NCBI RefSeq assembly: GCF_029893805.1
Contig: NZ_JARXYP010000002.1
Coordinates: 248,001-312,000, forward strand
DNA from: Streptomyces sp. SAI-135
GTDB taxonomy: Bacteria > Actinomycetota > Actinomycetes > Streptomycetales > Streptomycetaceae
DNA length: 64,000 nt
Direction of reading: 5' to 3'
Shown here: piece after piece, positions 26,116-34,164 of the stretch
How positions within the stretch are numbered: position 1 is the stretch's first letter
Layout of the letters: each line of letters opens with the position of its first letter
The notes under the pieces: generated by a model
Told to the model about the DNA's origin: nothing
Database searches by the model: none
What the model saw: only the letters and a program-made list of their open reading frames with translations
Program-made: the position numbers and the translations under genes

Positions 26116-26130
26116 CTATGCTCGACATAG
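26116..26130. promoter_or_regulatory. LysR-type operator box
   Basis: CTATG-CTCGA-CATAG is an inverted repeat that fits the T-N11-A pattern of LysR binding sites. It lies in the divergent region, about 32 bp upstream of the chosen LysR start and 155 bp from the monooxygenase start. A second inverted repeat, CCTGCA...TGCAGG, lies near 26010-26030. Confidence 0.6.
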
Positions 26131-26161
26131 ACAGAGCTGATGATCATTTGAGGTGGGTGCC

Positions 26162-27073
26162 GTGACTCTGGACCTCAACCTGCTGCCGTCGCTGGACGCG
26201 CTCCTCCAGGAGCGCAGTGTGACGCGGGCCGCGCAACGGCTCGGTCTGAGCCAGCCCTCGCTGAGCGCAGCCCTGGCCCGGCTGCGCCGGCACTACGGCG
26301 ACGAACTCCTCGTCAGGGTGGGCAACAGCTACGAGTTGACCCCCCTGGCGGAACGACTGGTAGAACACACCGAGCAGGCCCTGAGCTGGGCGGACCGGGT
26401 CCTCCAGACGCGCCCCGACTTCGATCCCACGCAGGCCCGGCACGAGTTCACCGTCATCATGGCCGACTGCCAACTGCCCACGTTCGGGCGGGCTTTGGCC
26501 GACCTGGTTCGCACCGCAGCGCCGAACGTGCGGCTGCGGTTCCAGCACAGCACCGAACGGGTCGTACAGCAGGCACTGGACAACCTGCGCACAGTGGACG
26601 CCCTCGTCCTGCCCCAGGGCATCCTGTCGAACATCCCCACCTTCGACCTGTACAAGGACCGCTGGGTGTGCGTGGTGTCCGCCGACCGTGCCCCCGCTGT
26701 CCTCGGGCGGGAGGAACTGGCGGCACGCCCTTGGGTGTTGCCCTACCGCCACCCGTCGCCGGTCTTCTCCCCACTCAACCGCCTGCACGCCGAGGGCATC
26801 GAACCGCACGCGGAGATCGTCACGGAGAACTTCCTGGCCATTCCCCACCTGGTCGCCGGGACCGACCGGATCGGCCTGATGCCCGAACGGGTCGCGCTCC
26901 CCGCCCTCTCCGGACAACCGATCACCGTCGTCCAACCAGCCTTCGAGATCGGCCACTTGGTGGAGTCCCTGTGGTGGCATCCCCTCCATGAGCGGGAACC
27001 GGCACACATATGGCTGCGCCGCATGGCCGCTCAGGCCGGCCAGACCGTGGACAGCGGCCCCATGACATCGTGA
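26162..27073 (+). CDS. LysR-family transcriptional regulator
   Basis: I choose GTG 26162 (GAGGTGGG site) over GTG 26153 because the protein then begins TLDLNLLPSLDALLQE in the usual way, giving 303 residues. The winged HTH is SVTRAAQRLGLSQPSLSAAL. The periplasmic-binding-like effector domain spans residues 90-295 (FTVIMADCQLP, VDALVLPQGIL, HLVAGTDRIGLMPERVA). It almost certainly controls the divergent monooxygenase-hydrolase operon. Confidence 0.85.
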   Translation: MTLDLNLLPSLDALLQERSVTRAAQRLGLSQPSLSAALARLRRHYGDELLVRVGNSYELTPLAERLVEHTEQALSWADRVLQTRPDFDPTQARHEFTVIMADCQLPTFGRALADLVRTAAPNVRLRFQHSTERVVQQALDNLRTVDALVLPQGILSNIPTFDLYKDRWVCVVSADRAPAVLGREELAARPWVLPYRHPSPVFSPLNRLHAEGIEPHAEIVTENFLAIPHLVAGTDRIGLMPERVALPALSGQPITVVQPAFEIGHLVESLWWHPLHEREPAHIWLRRMAAQAGQTVDSGPMTS

Positions 27074-27253
27074 TGACATCGCGCCAGATCCGGATACCCA
27101 CCTTTGGACGTCACCGCCCGAGACAGCTCTCGATGCCACTCGCCGGAGGGGCTGTCGACAAAGGTCGCCCCTGACATGCCAACGGCCAACCACACTCCGG
27201 ACGACGCCTCTGACCAGGCCAGATGGCGAACCGCTGCCAGAGCACCAAGGCGT

Positions 27254-27380
27254 TCATGCCGTCAGGCGGGCGGCGAGCAGGGCCACGTCGTCGTGGAAAG
27301 ACTTCCTCACAATGGGCGAGGAAGGCGTCGCACAATTGTGACAGGGAGGCCGTGGCGTGGAGGGCGGCTGTGTCGGCGGC
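27254..27380 (-). pseudogene. Remnant of a PP2C/SpoIIE-type phosphatase C-terminus
   Basis: The minus strand reads LSQLCDAFLAHCEEVF. After a frameshift it continues HDDVALLAARLTA and stops at 27254. DDVALLA is the terminal metal-site motif of SpoIIE-like PP2C phosphatases. Only about 40 residues remain. They run directly into the propeller remnant, so two unrelated genes appear joined. Confidence 0.4.
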
Positions 27381-28290
27381 TTGGTGCATGCCGACGGGAA
27401 CCATGCTGACGTGTCGGTTGTTCTTGGGGGGCGCGGGCAGGTCGGGCCCCCAGCCGGATGCACCGTTGGGGGCGTACAGGACATCGACTTTGCCGTCGGC
27501 GACGGCGTGCAGGGGGTCGCTGGCCATGGCGGTGTCGGTGGCGTGCTGGGCGGTGGTGCGGCGCCACCGCCGATGCCCGTTGTCCGCGTCCAAGGCGTAC
27601 ACGATGGCCTTTCCACCCGTCGTGCAGGCGTAGACCAGTGCCTCATCCGCCGTAAGGTGCGCCGGAGCGGTGCGCGCGTTCCAGCGAATGGGGCCGGTGG
27701 CGAGGTCCAGGGCGTGAACGCGTCCGTTCTTGCTGCTGGAGAAGACTTTGCTTCCCGCTGCGATGAGTTCGTTGCGCACCGGGGCGGGCGACGGTGGCCG
27801 CCCGGGCCGCGTCGCCGGTGGCGCCATTGAAGGCGTAGACGCGGCCGTTGCGGCCGACCGCGATGACCTTTCCGTGAGCGACGACGGAGCCTGCGCCCAC
27901 CTCTTTGTCGACTCAGGGGCTCCAGCGGCGGCGGCCGGTGGTGGCGTTCAGGGTCTGGATGCGGCCGTTGTGGTCGGCTGCGAAGACCGGTCCGTTGGCC
28001 GTCACCGGTCCCGTGGCGGGATCGAGGGGAGCGCTCCAGCGGGGTTGGCCGGTGGCGGGGTTGAGGGCGTAGACGGTGCCGTTGGTGTCGCCGGCGTACA
28101 TCGTGCGGCGGGTCGCGGTGGGCCCGGCGGACAGGGTGGTGTCGACCGGGGTGGTCCAGGGGGCGGGGACGGCAGCAGGGTGGTCAACGCCCATGCTCCT
28201 GCTGCTACCGCCGACACCAGGACGGTCCACAGTGCCGAGACCGCCGCCGGCCGCCACCGGATCCTGGCAAACCGCGACGGCTCGGTGGAC
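27381..28290 (-). pseudogene. Multiply frameshifted PQQ-type beta-propeller protein with membrane anchor
   Basis: Reading 3' to 5' on the plus strand, a membrane segment (VSALWTVLVSAVAAGAWALT) in one frame is followed in other frames by propeller blades. These are TMYAGDTNGTVYALNPATGQ, VFAADHNGRIQTLNATTG, VIAVGRNGRVYAFNGATG, KVFSSSKNGRVHALDLATG and AIVYALDADNGHRRW. Each has the (V)YALxxxTGxxxW blade pattern. At least three frameshifts and a stop at 27913 separate the blades. Such propellers often form the outer domain of serine/threonine kinases, but no kinase domain remains. Confidence 0.6.
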
Positions 28291-28763
28291 GCTGCGGTGC
28301 TGGGCCCGAAGCCAGGGGCCGACAGGGCCCCGGGCCACTCGTTTCCGCCTCGGAAACCACCCAGTCCTCGCCGTCCGGACCGGTCCCCGACGCCATCCGG
28401 CCGAAAGCCGCCACCCGATGAGTGGAAGGGCTCTCGTCTGTCGGCACCGGCTGCGCTCACTGCTGTCGTTCCTCTTCTCGCAACCCGCACCGTCCTGCGG
28501 CAACCTGGGACCGAGTCCCAGGTGTCTGCGGCGGGAGTCGTCCACGGCCCAGAGGATCGGGCCCTGGCTGTCGACAAGCCCTGCCGGCGATCACCATCGG
28601 ATCCGAGTCGCCGCGAACCCCCGGATTGCACGGGCTCATTGGACGCGTCGCCCTCCCGTTGTCAAAGGATTGTTTGACAACAGGGAGTCGATGGCCGGAG
28701 AGCCACTCACTGCTGCGGCGGGGACGGAGGTGGTCACGGTTCGAATAGATCGTGCGCAGCGGG

Positions 28764-29708
28764 TCAGCTGTCTTCGCCCGGAGGTGCGGCGATGCCCTGC
28801 TGGGCGCGGCGGAAGTCGCCAGGGCTGGCTCCGGTGTGGCGGGTGAAAAACTTGCCGAAGTTGGTGGGTTCGGAGAAACCGAGGCGGCGGGCGATGGTGG
28901 CGACGGGTTCGTCGGTGTGCGCGAGGAGCCGCTGCGCCTGGAGCGTGACGCGGGTGTCGATGACGTGTTTGACGGATCGTCCGGTGGCTGCCTGGCAGGC
29001 ACGGGTGAGGGTCTTGACGGTGTAGCCGAGGCGGTCGGCGTAGTCCTCGGCACGCCGGGTGGTGGCGTAGGAGCGTTCCAGTTCGGCGTGGAAGCGGGCG
29101 TAGACCTCGCCGCCGGCGCGGGAGGCGGCGGGCGCGCCGTGGCGGGGCAGGCGGTCGATGTGCAGCAGCAGCGCGGCCAGCAGCAGGCGCAAGATCTCGT
29201 GGGACGCGCCGTCGGGGCGACGGTATTCGGCGTGGAGTCGGGCGAGCAGGGCGGAAGTGGTGGCGTAGTCGCTGCTGGTGCCCAGTTGCCAGCAGCTGGG
29301 GGCGGACCAGTCGTCGGCGAGGCGGCTGGCAGCCGCCATCGCCTCGGGGAAGGTGGGGGTGAACAGCAGGTGCGTGCCGTTCATCCGGCCGGTCTGGGCA
29401 AAGCGCTGCACCTGGCCGGGGCGGACCCACAGCAGGGTGCCGGGCCGGCACGGGTAGGCGACGAAGTCGACGGTGTGCTCGGCACGGCCCTGGGTGATCA
29501 GGGTGAGGGAGTGGAAGTCGGCGCGGTGGACCCGTTGCAGGCTGCCGTCGGCGACCCTGCGGTGCAGCGCGGACAGGTCGGTGATCTCGATACCGGGAAC
29601 CGGGGCGCTGGGCGGGTTGAAGCTGAACCCGGGGATCTCCTCCCCGCCTGCAGGCTCGCGGGCGGGGCTTCGATCACTGCCGGGCAAGTCCGAATCTGAC
29701 CATGACAC
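28764..29708 (-). CDS. AraC-family transcriptional regulator
   Basis: The 314-residue protein starts at GTG 29708. An N-terminal arabinose-binding-like cupin (FHSLTLITQGRAEHTVDF, RPGTLLWVRPGQVQRFAQTG) precedes two HTHs at about 215-300 (YADRLGYTVKTLTRACQAAT; VATIARRLGFSEPTNFGKFF, then GASPGDFRR). It is divergent from the metallo-beta-lactamase-fold gene 29801 with 92 bp between starts, so it probably controls that two-gene operon. Confidence 0.85.
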   Translation of the reverse strand: MSWSDSDLPGSDRSPAREPAGGEEIPGFSFNPPSAPVPGIEITDLSALHRRVADGSLQRVHRADFHSLTLITQGRAEHTVDFVAYPCRPGTLLWVRPGQVQRFAQTGRMNGTHLLFTPTFPEAMAAASRLADDWSAPSCWQLGTSSDYATTSALLARLHAEYRRPDGASHEILRLLLAALLLHIDRLPRHGAPAASRAGGEVYARFHAELERSYATTRRAEDYADRLGYTVKTLTRACQAATGRSVKHVIDTRVTLQAQRLLAHTDEPVATIARRLGFSEPTNFGKFFTRHTGASPGDFRRAQQGIAAPPGEDS

Positions 29709-29800
29709 GTCTCTACGTTACCTCGCTGGCCTGTGGTTTTTCCCGGACAGTGGATGGCGAGCACGGGCAAGGACCTCGACCCACCACAAGGATGCAGACC

Positions 29801-30583
29801 ATGAACGGCACCATGACGGTCATCGACAGGGACGCGGTGCGCATCCACAGCTACATGGCCCCCGATGACAGCCTGAACGTCACCACGCAGCTGATCGAGA
29901 CCCCGGCGCGACTGATCGCCGTGGACGCCCAGTACACCCTGTCGTACGCCGACGAGGTCGTCGCCTACGCGCGCGGCCTCGGCAAGCCACTGGACCGGGT
30001 GATCATCACCCACGCCCACCCGGACCACTTCCACGGCGCCGCCCGCTTCGGCGCCCCCGTGCACGCGCTGGCCGCGGTACGCGAGCAGATCGCCGCCCAG
30101 GGCGACGGCCAGGACCCCACCGGTGCCGTGATCCCGGTCGCCGACATCACGCCGACCATAGACGTGGCACCGGGCACCGAGGTCATCGACGGCATCCCAT
30201 TCGTCTTCGAGGCCCATCACGGCGGCGAGGCCCCGGACCAGCTGGCGATCAAGCTTCCCGAGCAGGGCGTCCTGGTGGCCCAAGACCTCGTCTACCACGC
30301 CACCCACCTCTTCCTCGGCAACAACGACATTCCCGGGTGGACCAAGGCCGTCGAACAGCTCGCCGCCGACCCCGCCTACGACACCGTCCTGCCCGGCCAC
30401 GGCCTGCCCGCCGGCCCCGAGGTCTTCGACCAGCTGCGCCGCTACCTCACCGACGCGGCCGAGCTGCTCGGCGACGACGGCGAGGCGTACAAGCGGGCCA
30501 TCACGGCGCGCCATACCGGCTTCGGCGGCACGTTCCTGATCGACATCGGCAACCAGTACCTCTTCGGTACCGACAACACCTGA
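29801..30583 (+). CDS. Metallo-beta-lactamase-fold hydrolase
   Basis: ATG 29801 gives 260 residues. The metal motif HAHPDH (HxHxDH, residues 71-76) is followed by the later ligands in LVAQDLVYHATH and LPGHG. It belongs to the large glyoxalase II/lactonase/quorum-quenching-like group. The substrate is not defined by these motifs. The next gene starts 29 bp downstream, giving an operon with an NAD(P)-binding protein under the divergent AraC regulator. Such operons often detoxify reactive carbonyls or lactones. Confidence 0.8.
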   Translation: MNGTMTVIDRDAVRIHSYMAPDDSLNVTTQLIETPARLIAVDAQYTLSYADEVVAYARGLGKPLDRVIITHAHPDHFHGAARFGAPVHALAAVREQIAAQGDGQDPTGAVIPVADITPTIDVAPGTEVIDGIPFVFEAHHGGEAPDQLAIKLPEQGVLVAQDLVYHATHLFLGNNDIPGWTKAVEQLAADPAYDTVLPGHGLPAGPEVFDQLRRYLTDAAELLGDDGEAYKRAITARHTGFGGTFLIDIGNQYLFGTDNT

Positions 30584-30612
30584 CTTTTCTGCACAGCGAA
30601 AGGGATCACCTC

Positions 30613-31257
30613 ATGAGCAGGATCACCGTGTTCGGCGCCGCCGGGAAGGCCGGCTCCCGTGTCGTCGCCGAGGCCGCCGCCCGCGGCCACCAGGTCACCG
30701 CCGTCGTCCGCGATCTCGACGCACTGTCGGTCCTCCCCGACGGCGTGCAGGCCGCCGCGGGCGACGTCACCGACCTCAAGGCTGTCGCCGCCCACGCCAA
30801 GGACGCCGATGCGATCGTGCTGACCGTCGGCGGCCCGGACGCCGCCCTCTACACCAACGCCGTCTCCGCCGCCGCATCGGCCGCCCGCGCCCTGGGCCCG
30901 GCCGGCCCGCGCATCCTCCACATGGGCGGCGGCGCGAGCCTCCTCAACAGCGAGGGCGTGCGCTTCTTCGACACCCCCGGCTTCCCCGAGGAGTTCAAGC
31001 CCTACGCCATCGGCCAGATCCGCGCACTCGACGCCTACCTCACCCTCGGCGACGACGTGACCTGGACCTACCTGTCCCCGCCCCCGGTCCACTTCACCCC
31101 CGGCACGCGCACCGGCCACTACCGCACCGGCCTCGACCACCCCGTCCTCGGCGACGACGGCCAGGCCCGCATCTCCTACGAGGACTACGCCGCCGCCCTC
31201 GTCGACGAAATCGAAAACCCCCGCCACCTCAACCGGCGCTTCACCGTCGGCTACTGA
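30613..31257 (+). CDS. NAD(P)-binding Rossmann-fold protein (NmrA/YwnB-like)
   Basis: ATG 30613 behind AAAGGGA gives 214 residues. The nucleotide motif GAAGKAG (residues 8-14) is followed by VTAVVRDLDAL and DVTDLKAVAAHAKDADAIVL. This is the atypical short-chain dehydrogenase layout without a clear YxxxK catalytic pair. HMGGGASLL, then FKPYAIGQIRALDAYL, resemble YwnB and biliverdin-reductase-B-like proteins. It probably reduces a quinone or flavin-like compound or senses redox state. It is co-transcribed with the MBL-fold gene. Confidence 0.8.
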   Translation: MSRITVFGAAGKAGSRVVAEAAARGHQVTAVVRDLDALSVLPDGVQAAAGDVTDLKAVAAHAKDADAIVLTVGGPDAALYTNAVSAAASAARALGPAGPRILHMGGGASLLNSEGVRFFDTPGFPEEFKPYAIGQIRALDAYLTLGDDVTWTYLSPPPVHFTPGTRTGHYRTGLDHPVLGDDGQARISYEDYAAALVDEIENPRHLNRRFTVGY

Positions 31258-31439
31258 ACAACCAGCCATGACGGCCTCTCGAGCGCGCCGCGGGGGCCCA
31301 GAGGCCGCCATGCAACCGCGCAAGCGACCGAAGCAGCGGTCCAGCCCGGAGTCCTAGGGCACCGCTTTCGGCTGTACCGGCCCGCGGCTACTCGTCGCTG
31401 GCCTCCTCGCCCTCGGCCTCCACCGGATGGCGCAGGGGC

Positions 31440-31870
31440 CGCAGCGCCGGCCGGCATGGCCAGGCGCCGCGGAAAGCCCAGGATCATTGCAGCGTCACCG
31501 GGCTTGCCGAGGTCCCTCCCCGCAAGGTCACCCCGCACATGTTCCGCCGGACTACGGCCATGCTCACCCGCGACTACGCCGACTCGGAAAATCCCCGTCG
31601 GCATGCAGCTCAAGCACGCAGCCACCCGAGCGTCGGCCAATCGCTGGACCCAGGGCTCCATGGATCACGCCCCCTCCTGGGCCCGCCTCCTCACCACCGC
31701 CATCGCCGAACGCCGATTCCAACGGCTGAGAGACCTTTTCGACGCCGACAGTCGCGGCAACCACTGCATCCTGGACGAGAACAACCCCGTCGGTGCGAAG
31801 TGCCTCAAAGCCGCCATCGTGCTGGCGATGATGCTGTTGCCGCAGCGTCGGGCTGGCAGCGGTCGGTGAG
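31440..31870 (+). pseudogene. Tyrosine recombinase (integrase) remnant with rearranged C-terminus
   Basis: One frame reads MFRRTTAMLTRDYADSE, and a shifted frame PVGMQLKHAATRASANRWTQ, then SWARLLTTAIAERRF. These follow the catalytic pattern of large actinobacterial tyrosine recombinases (HMFRRTTAM, then G.QLKHA). A segment is deleted before NHCILDENNPVGAKC. Beyond about 31800 the expected continuation appears on the opposite strand, as GPLTDRCQP in one minus-strand frame and RCGNSIIAS in another, suggesting an inversion. The gene is inactive. It may be the lost integrase of the element at 0-14 kb or an independent one. Confidence 0.55.
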
Positions 31871-31880
31871 TGGCCCTTGC

Positions 31881-31932
31881 TGTCCTGGGCGGCCCTCCGC
31901 CACGGCTGTCCTGGGCGGCCCTCCGCCACGGC
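31881..31932. repeat. Tandem 26-bp direct duplication
   Basis: Two identical 26-bp copies (31881-31906 and 31907-31932) abut each other just after the integrase remnant. This points to replication slippage or element decay. Confidence 0.75.
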
Positions 31933-32360
31933 CGAGAAGGCCCTTCAGAGGCCATGGAACGTCTCTCCACTGGTCGGCCCGTCCGTGAACACCGCCCTGC
32001 GCGAGAAGATCACCCAACGCTCAGCCGTCGTCATCCCGCTCGACCGAGCACACGCCACACCCCACACGCGAGTTGCTCGTCGACTGGGACAACCACGTCA
32101 GCCAGAGCGCGGCAAGCAAACACGACCAGGCCCAGGCCGCGGAGGGACCGCCCGCCTCCGCCGCCAACTGCGAGACAAGCAACACGAACGACAACGACTC
32201 CCAGACGAAGTCGACTGCCCACGGTCATCGCGGCCCTGCTCGCGGATGAAAGTGACTCGGAGCCAGCCTGGGGCCGACGGACGACATGATGAGGCGAGAC
32301 TGAACGCCCCCGGAATCCCGCCGGCACCGTGTCGGGGCACCAAGGCGCGTGGTAGCTTCC
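31933..32360. other. Degenerate stretch before the GntR gene
   Basis: No complete gene is supported. Plus-strand scraps such as SVNTALREKITQRSAVVIP (about 31985) and ELLVDWDNHVSQSAASKHD (about 32070) look protein-like but are in different frames and lack starts. They are probably further remnants. Confidence 0.25.
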
Positions 32361-32377
32361 GTATACAAGGTGTATGC
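32361..32377. promoter_or_regulatory. GntR operator at its own gene
   Basis: GTATACAAGGTGTATGC matches the site at 35593-35609 at 14 of 17 positions, keeping GTATACA and GTATGC. It lies just upstream of the chosen GntR start and would overlap the alternative ATG at 32374, which supports the later GTG start and autoregulation. Confidence 0.7.
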
Positions 32378-32394
32378 GAGAGCTGGGGGCTGCC

Positions 32395-33021
32395 GTGACG
32401 TCCGGTCGGGAGAAGGCGTACACGTATCTCAAGGACACGGTCCTGACGGATCCCGGGATGCAGAGCGCCTTCCTGTCGGAGCAGGAGCTCGCCGACCGTA
32501 TCGGCGTCTCCCGCACGCCCATCCGGGAGGCGCTGCTGCAACTCGCGGCCGAGGACCTGGTCGAGCTGGTGCCCAAGCGAGGCGCCCGGGTGTCTCCCCT
32601 GACGGGTCGGGAGATACGCGAGCTCATGGAGCTGCGGGGCATCGTCGAGCGGTACGCCGCCCAGCAGCTCGTCTCCGGAGGCGGAGCGCCGGTGGCGGAG
32701 CTGCGGTCCCTGCTGGAACGGCAGCGCGAGCTCACCGGCGCCGACCAGGCCCGCGAGTTCATCGCCGTGGACCACCGTTTCCACGCGGCCCTGGTGTCCG
32801 CCGTCGGCAACGCCCTCCTCGACCGGCACTACGAGGGCCTGCGCAGCCGGCAGGTCCGGGCCGGAGTGGTCGCCCTCTTCAACCAGCAGGGACGCCAGGA
32901 AGCGGTGCTGGAGGAACACGAGGCCATCCTGGACGCCCTGGAAGCCGGTGACACGCAGGCCGCGTGGGCCGCCATCGACCATCATCTGGAGTCGACGCTC
33001 AAGGTGCTGCTCGCGGGTTAG
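32395..33021 (+). CDS. GntR-family (FadR/FCD subfamily) regulator
   Basis: I choose GTG 32395 because the operator ends before it, giving 208 residues. The N-terminal winged helix (FLSEQELADRIGVSRTPIRE, LVPKRGARVSPL) is followed by an FCD helical ligand domain with FIAVDHRFHAALVSAVGN and the EEHEAILDALEAGD ligand-metal segment. It ends by overlapping the cupin gene tail-to-tail by 4 bp. Matching operators upstream of itself and in the MFS/DUF2848 divergent region define a regulon. Confidence 0.85.
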   Translation: MTSGREKAYTYLKDTVLTDPGMQSAFLSEQELADRIGVSRTPIREALLQLAAEDLVELVPKRGARVSPLTGREIRELMELRGIVERYAAQQLVSGGGAPVAELRSLLERQRELTGADQAREFIAVDHRFHAALVSAVGNALLDRHYEGLRSRQVRAGVVALFNQQGRQEAVLEEHEAILDALEAGDTQAAWAAIDHHLESTLKVLLAG

Positions 33022-33362
33022 GACGCGGGGTAGGTGATCACCAGCATGGTGACGCCGTCCGGGGAGGTCCAGGGGCCGTGCGGCATGCCGGGCGGGCGGC
33101 AGGCGTACATGCCGGCGGTGAAGGTCCGGCCGAGCGTCAGGTCGTGCAGCTCTCCCTCGACGAGGTAGACCTCCTCCCAGAAGTCGTGGCGGGTCACACC
33201 GGCCGCCGAGGTGTCGGTGCCCGGCGCCCAGCGGACCAGCGCCGTACGGGATCCGCGCTCGGGGTCGTCAGCCAGTACTTGCTCCTCGACGCCGGGGCCG
33301 GCGCCCGCCGGGGCTCGCCACGGTCCGTCGGGGAGGTGGAACTCCAGCTCGGGCTTGCTCAT
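33018..33362 (-). CDS. Small cupin-domain protein
   Basis: ATG 33362 overlaps the nitrilase stop as ATGA, and the product has 114 residues. A single beta-barrel cupin is readable: HDFWEEVYLVEGELHDLTLG is motif 1, and GMYACRPPGMPHGPW carries the motif 2 His. The His/Glu set could bind a metal, giving an isomerase, dioxygenase or ligand sensor. Translational coupling suggests that it acts in the same pathway as the nitrilase. The substrate is unknown. Confidence 0.75.
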   Translation of the reverse strand: MSKPELEFHLPDGPWRAPAGAGPGVEEQVLADDPERGSRTALVRWAPGTDTSAAGVTRHDFWEEVYLVEGELHDLTLGRTFTAGMYACRPPGMPHGPWTSPDGVTMLVITYPAS

Positions 33363-34150
33363 CGCCACACCTCCGGGCGCCGGTTGGCCAGCACGGAGGT
33401 CCGCTGCCGGACCGCGGCGACCTCGTCGATGTCCAGGTCGGCCACCAGCAGCTCGGGCTCGGCGCCCAGAGCGTGCCGCACGGTCCCGTCGGGTCCGACG
33501 ACGAGACTGTGCCCGATCCCCGTCGGGACAGAACCCGGTCCGGTGCCGGGGTCGGCCTGGTCGACGGCGGCGAGCCACACGGTGGCGTCCAGCGCGCGGG
33601 CCCGGGCAAGCAGCTCCCACTGCTCGCGTTTGCCGGGTCCGGCACCCCAGGAGGCGGCCAGCAGCGTGGCGACGGCTCCGGCGTCGGCGTGCGCCCGGAA
33701 CAGTTCCGGGAAGCGGATGTCGTAGCAGGTGGCCAGGCCCAGGCGTATGCCGTCCACCTCGATGACCGCCGTGGCGGAGCCCGCGGCGACGGTGTCGGAC
33801 TCGCGGAAGCCGAAGGCGTCGTAGAGGTGGATCTTGTCGTACGACGCCTCGGTCCCGAGCCCGGTGGCGAGCAGGGTGTTGGTCACCCGGCCGCCGGTGG
33901 CCGGGGTGAACATGCCGGCCACGACGACCGTGCCGGTGGCGCGGGCGATGCGCCGTACGCCGTCGGCCCACGGTCCGTCCAGGGGTTCGGCGAGCGGTGC
34001 CAGTGGGGTGCCGAAGCAGGCCATCGACGCCTCCGGGAAGACGACGACGCGGGCTCCGGCGTCCGCGGCACGCTGGGTCCACTCCTCGACGAGCCGGAGG
34101 TTCTTGCCGGGGTCGGGGCCGGTGGTGAGCTGGCTCAGGGCGATCCGCAC
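33359..34150 (-). CDS. Carbon-nitrogen hydrolase (nitrilase superfamily)
   Basis: GTG 34150 behind AAGGAGG gives 263 residues. All three catalytic residues are in place: Glu in VVVFPEASM, Lys in YDKIHLYD, and Cys in LATCYDIRFPELFR. The text resembles amidase-type members (deaminated-glutathione-amidase/omega-amidase-like) more than true nitrilases. It would release ammonia from an amide or carbamoyl compound. It starts 14 bp after the MFS stop and is coupled to the cupin. This whole set is probably derepressed by the GntR ligand. Confidence 0.85.
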   Translation of the reverse strand: MRIALSQLTTGPDPGKNLRLVEEWTQRAADAGARVVVFPEASMACFGTPLAPLAEPLDGPWADGVRRIARATGTVVVAGMFTPATGGRVTNTLLATGLGTEASYDKIHLYDAFGFRESDTVAAGSATAVIEVDGIRLGLATCYDIRFPELFRAHADAGAVATLLAASWGAGPGKREQWELLARARALDATVWLAAVDQADPGTGPGSVPTGIGHSLVVGPDGTVRHALGAEPELLVADLDIDEVAAVRQRTSVLANRRPEVWR

Positions 34151-34164
34151 GGTGCGGTCCTCCT

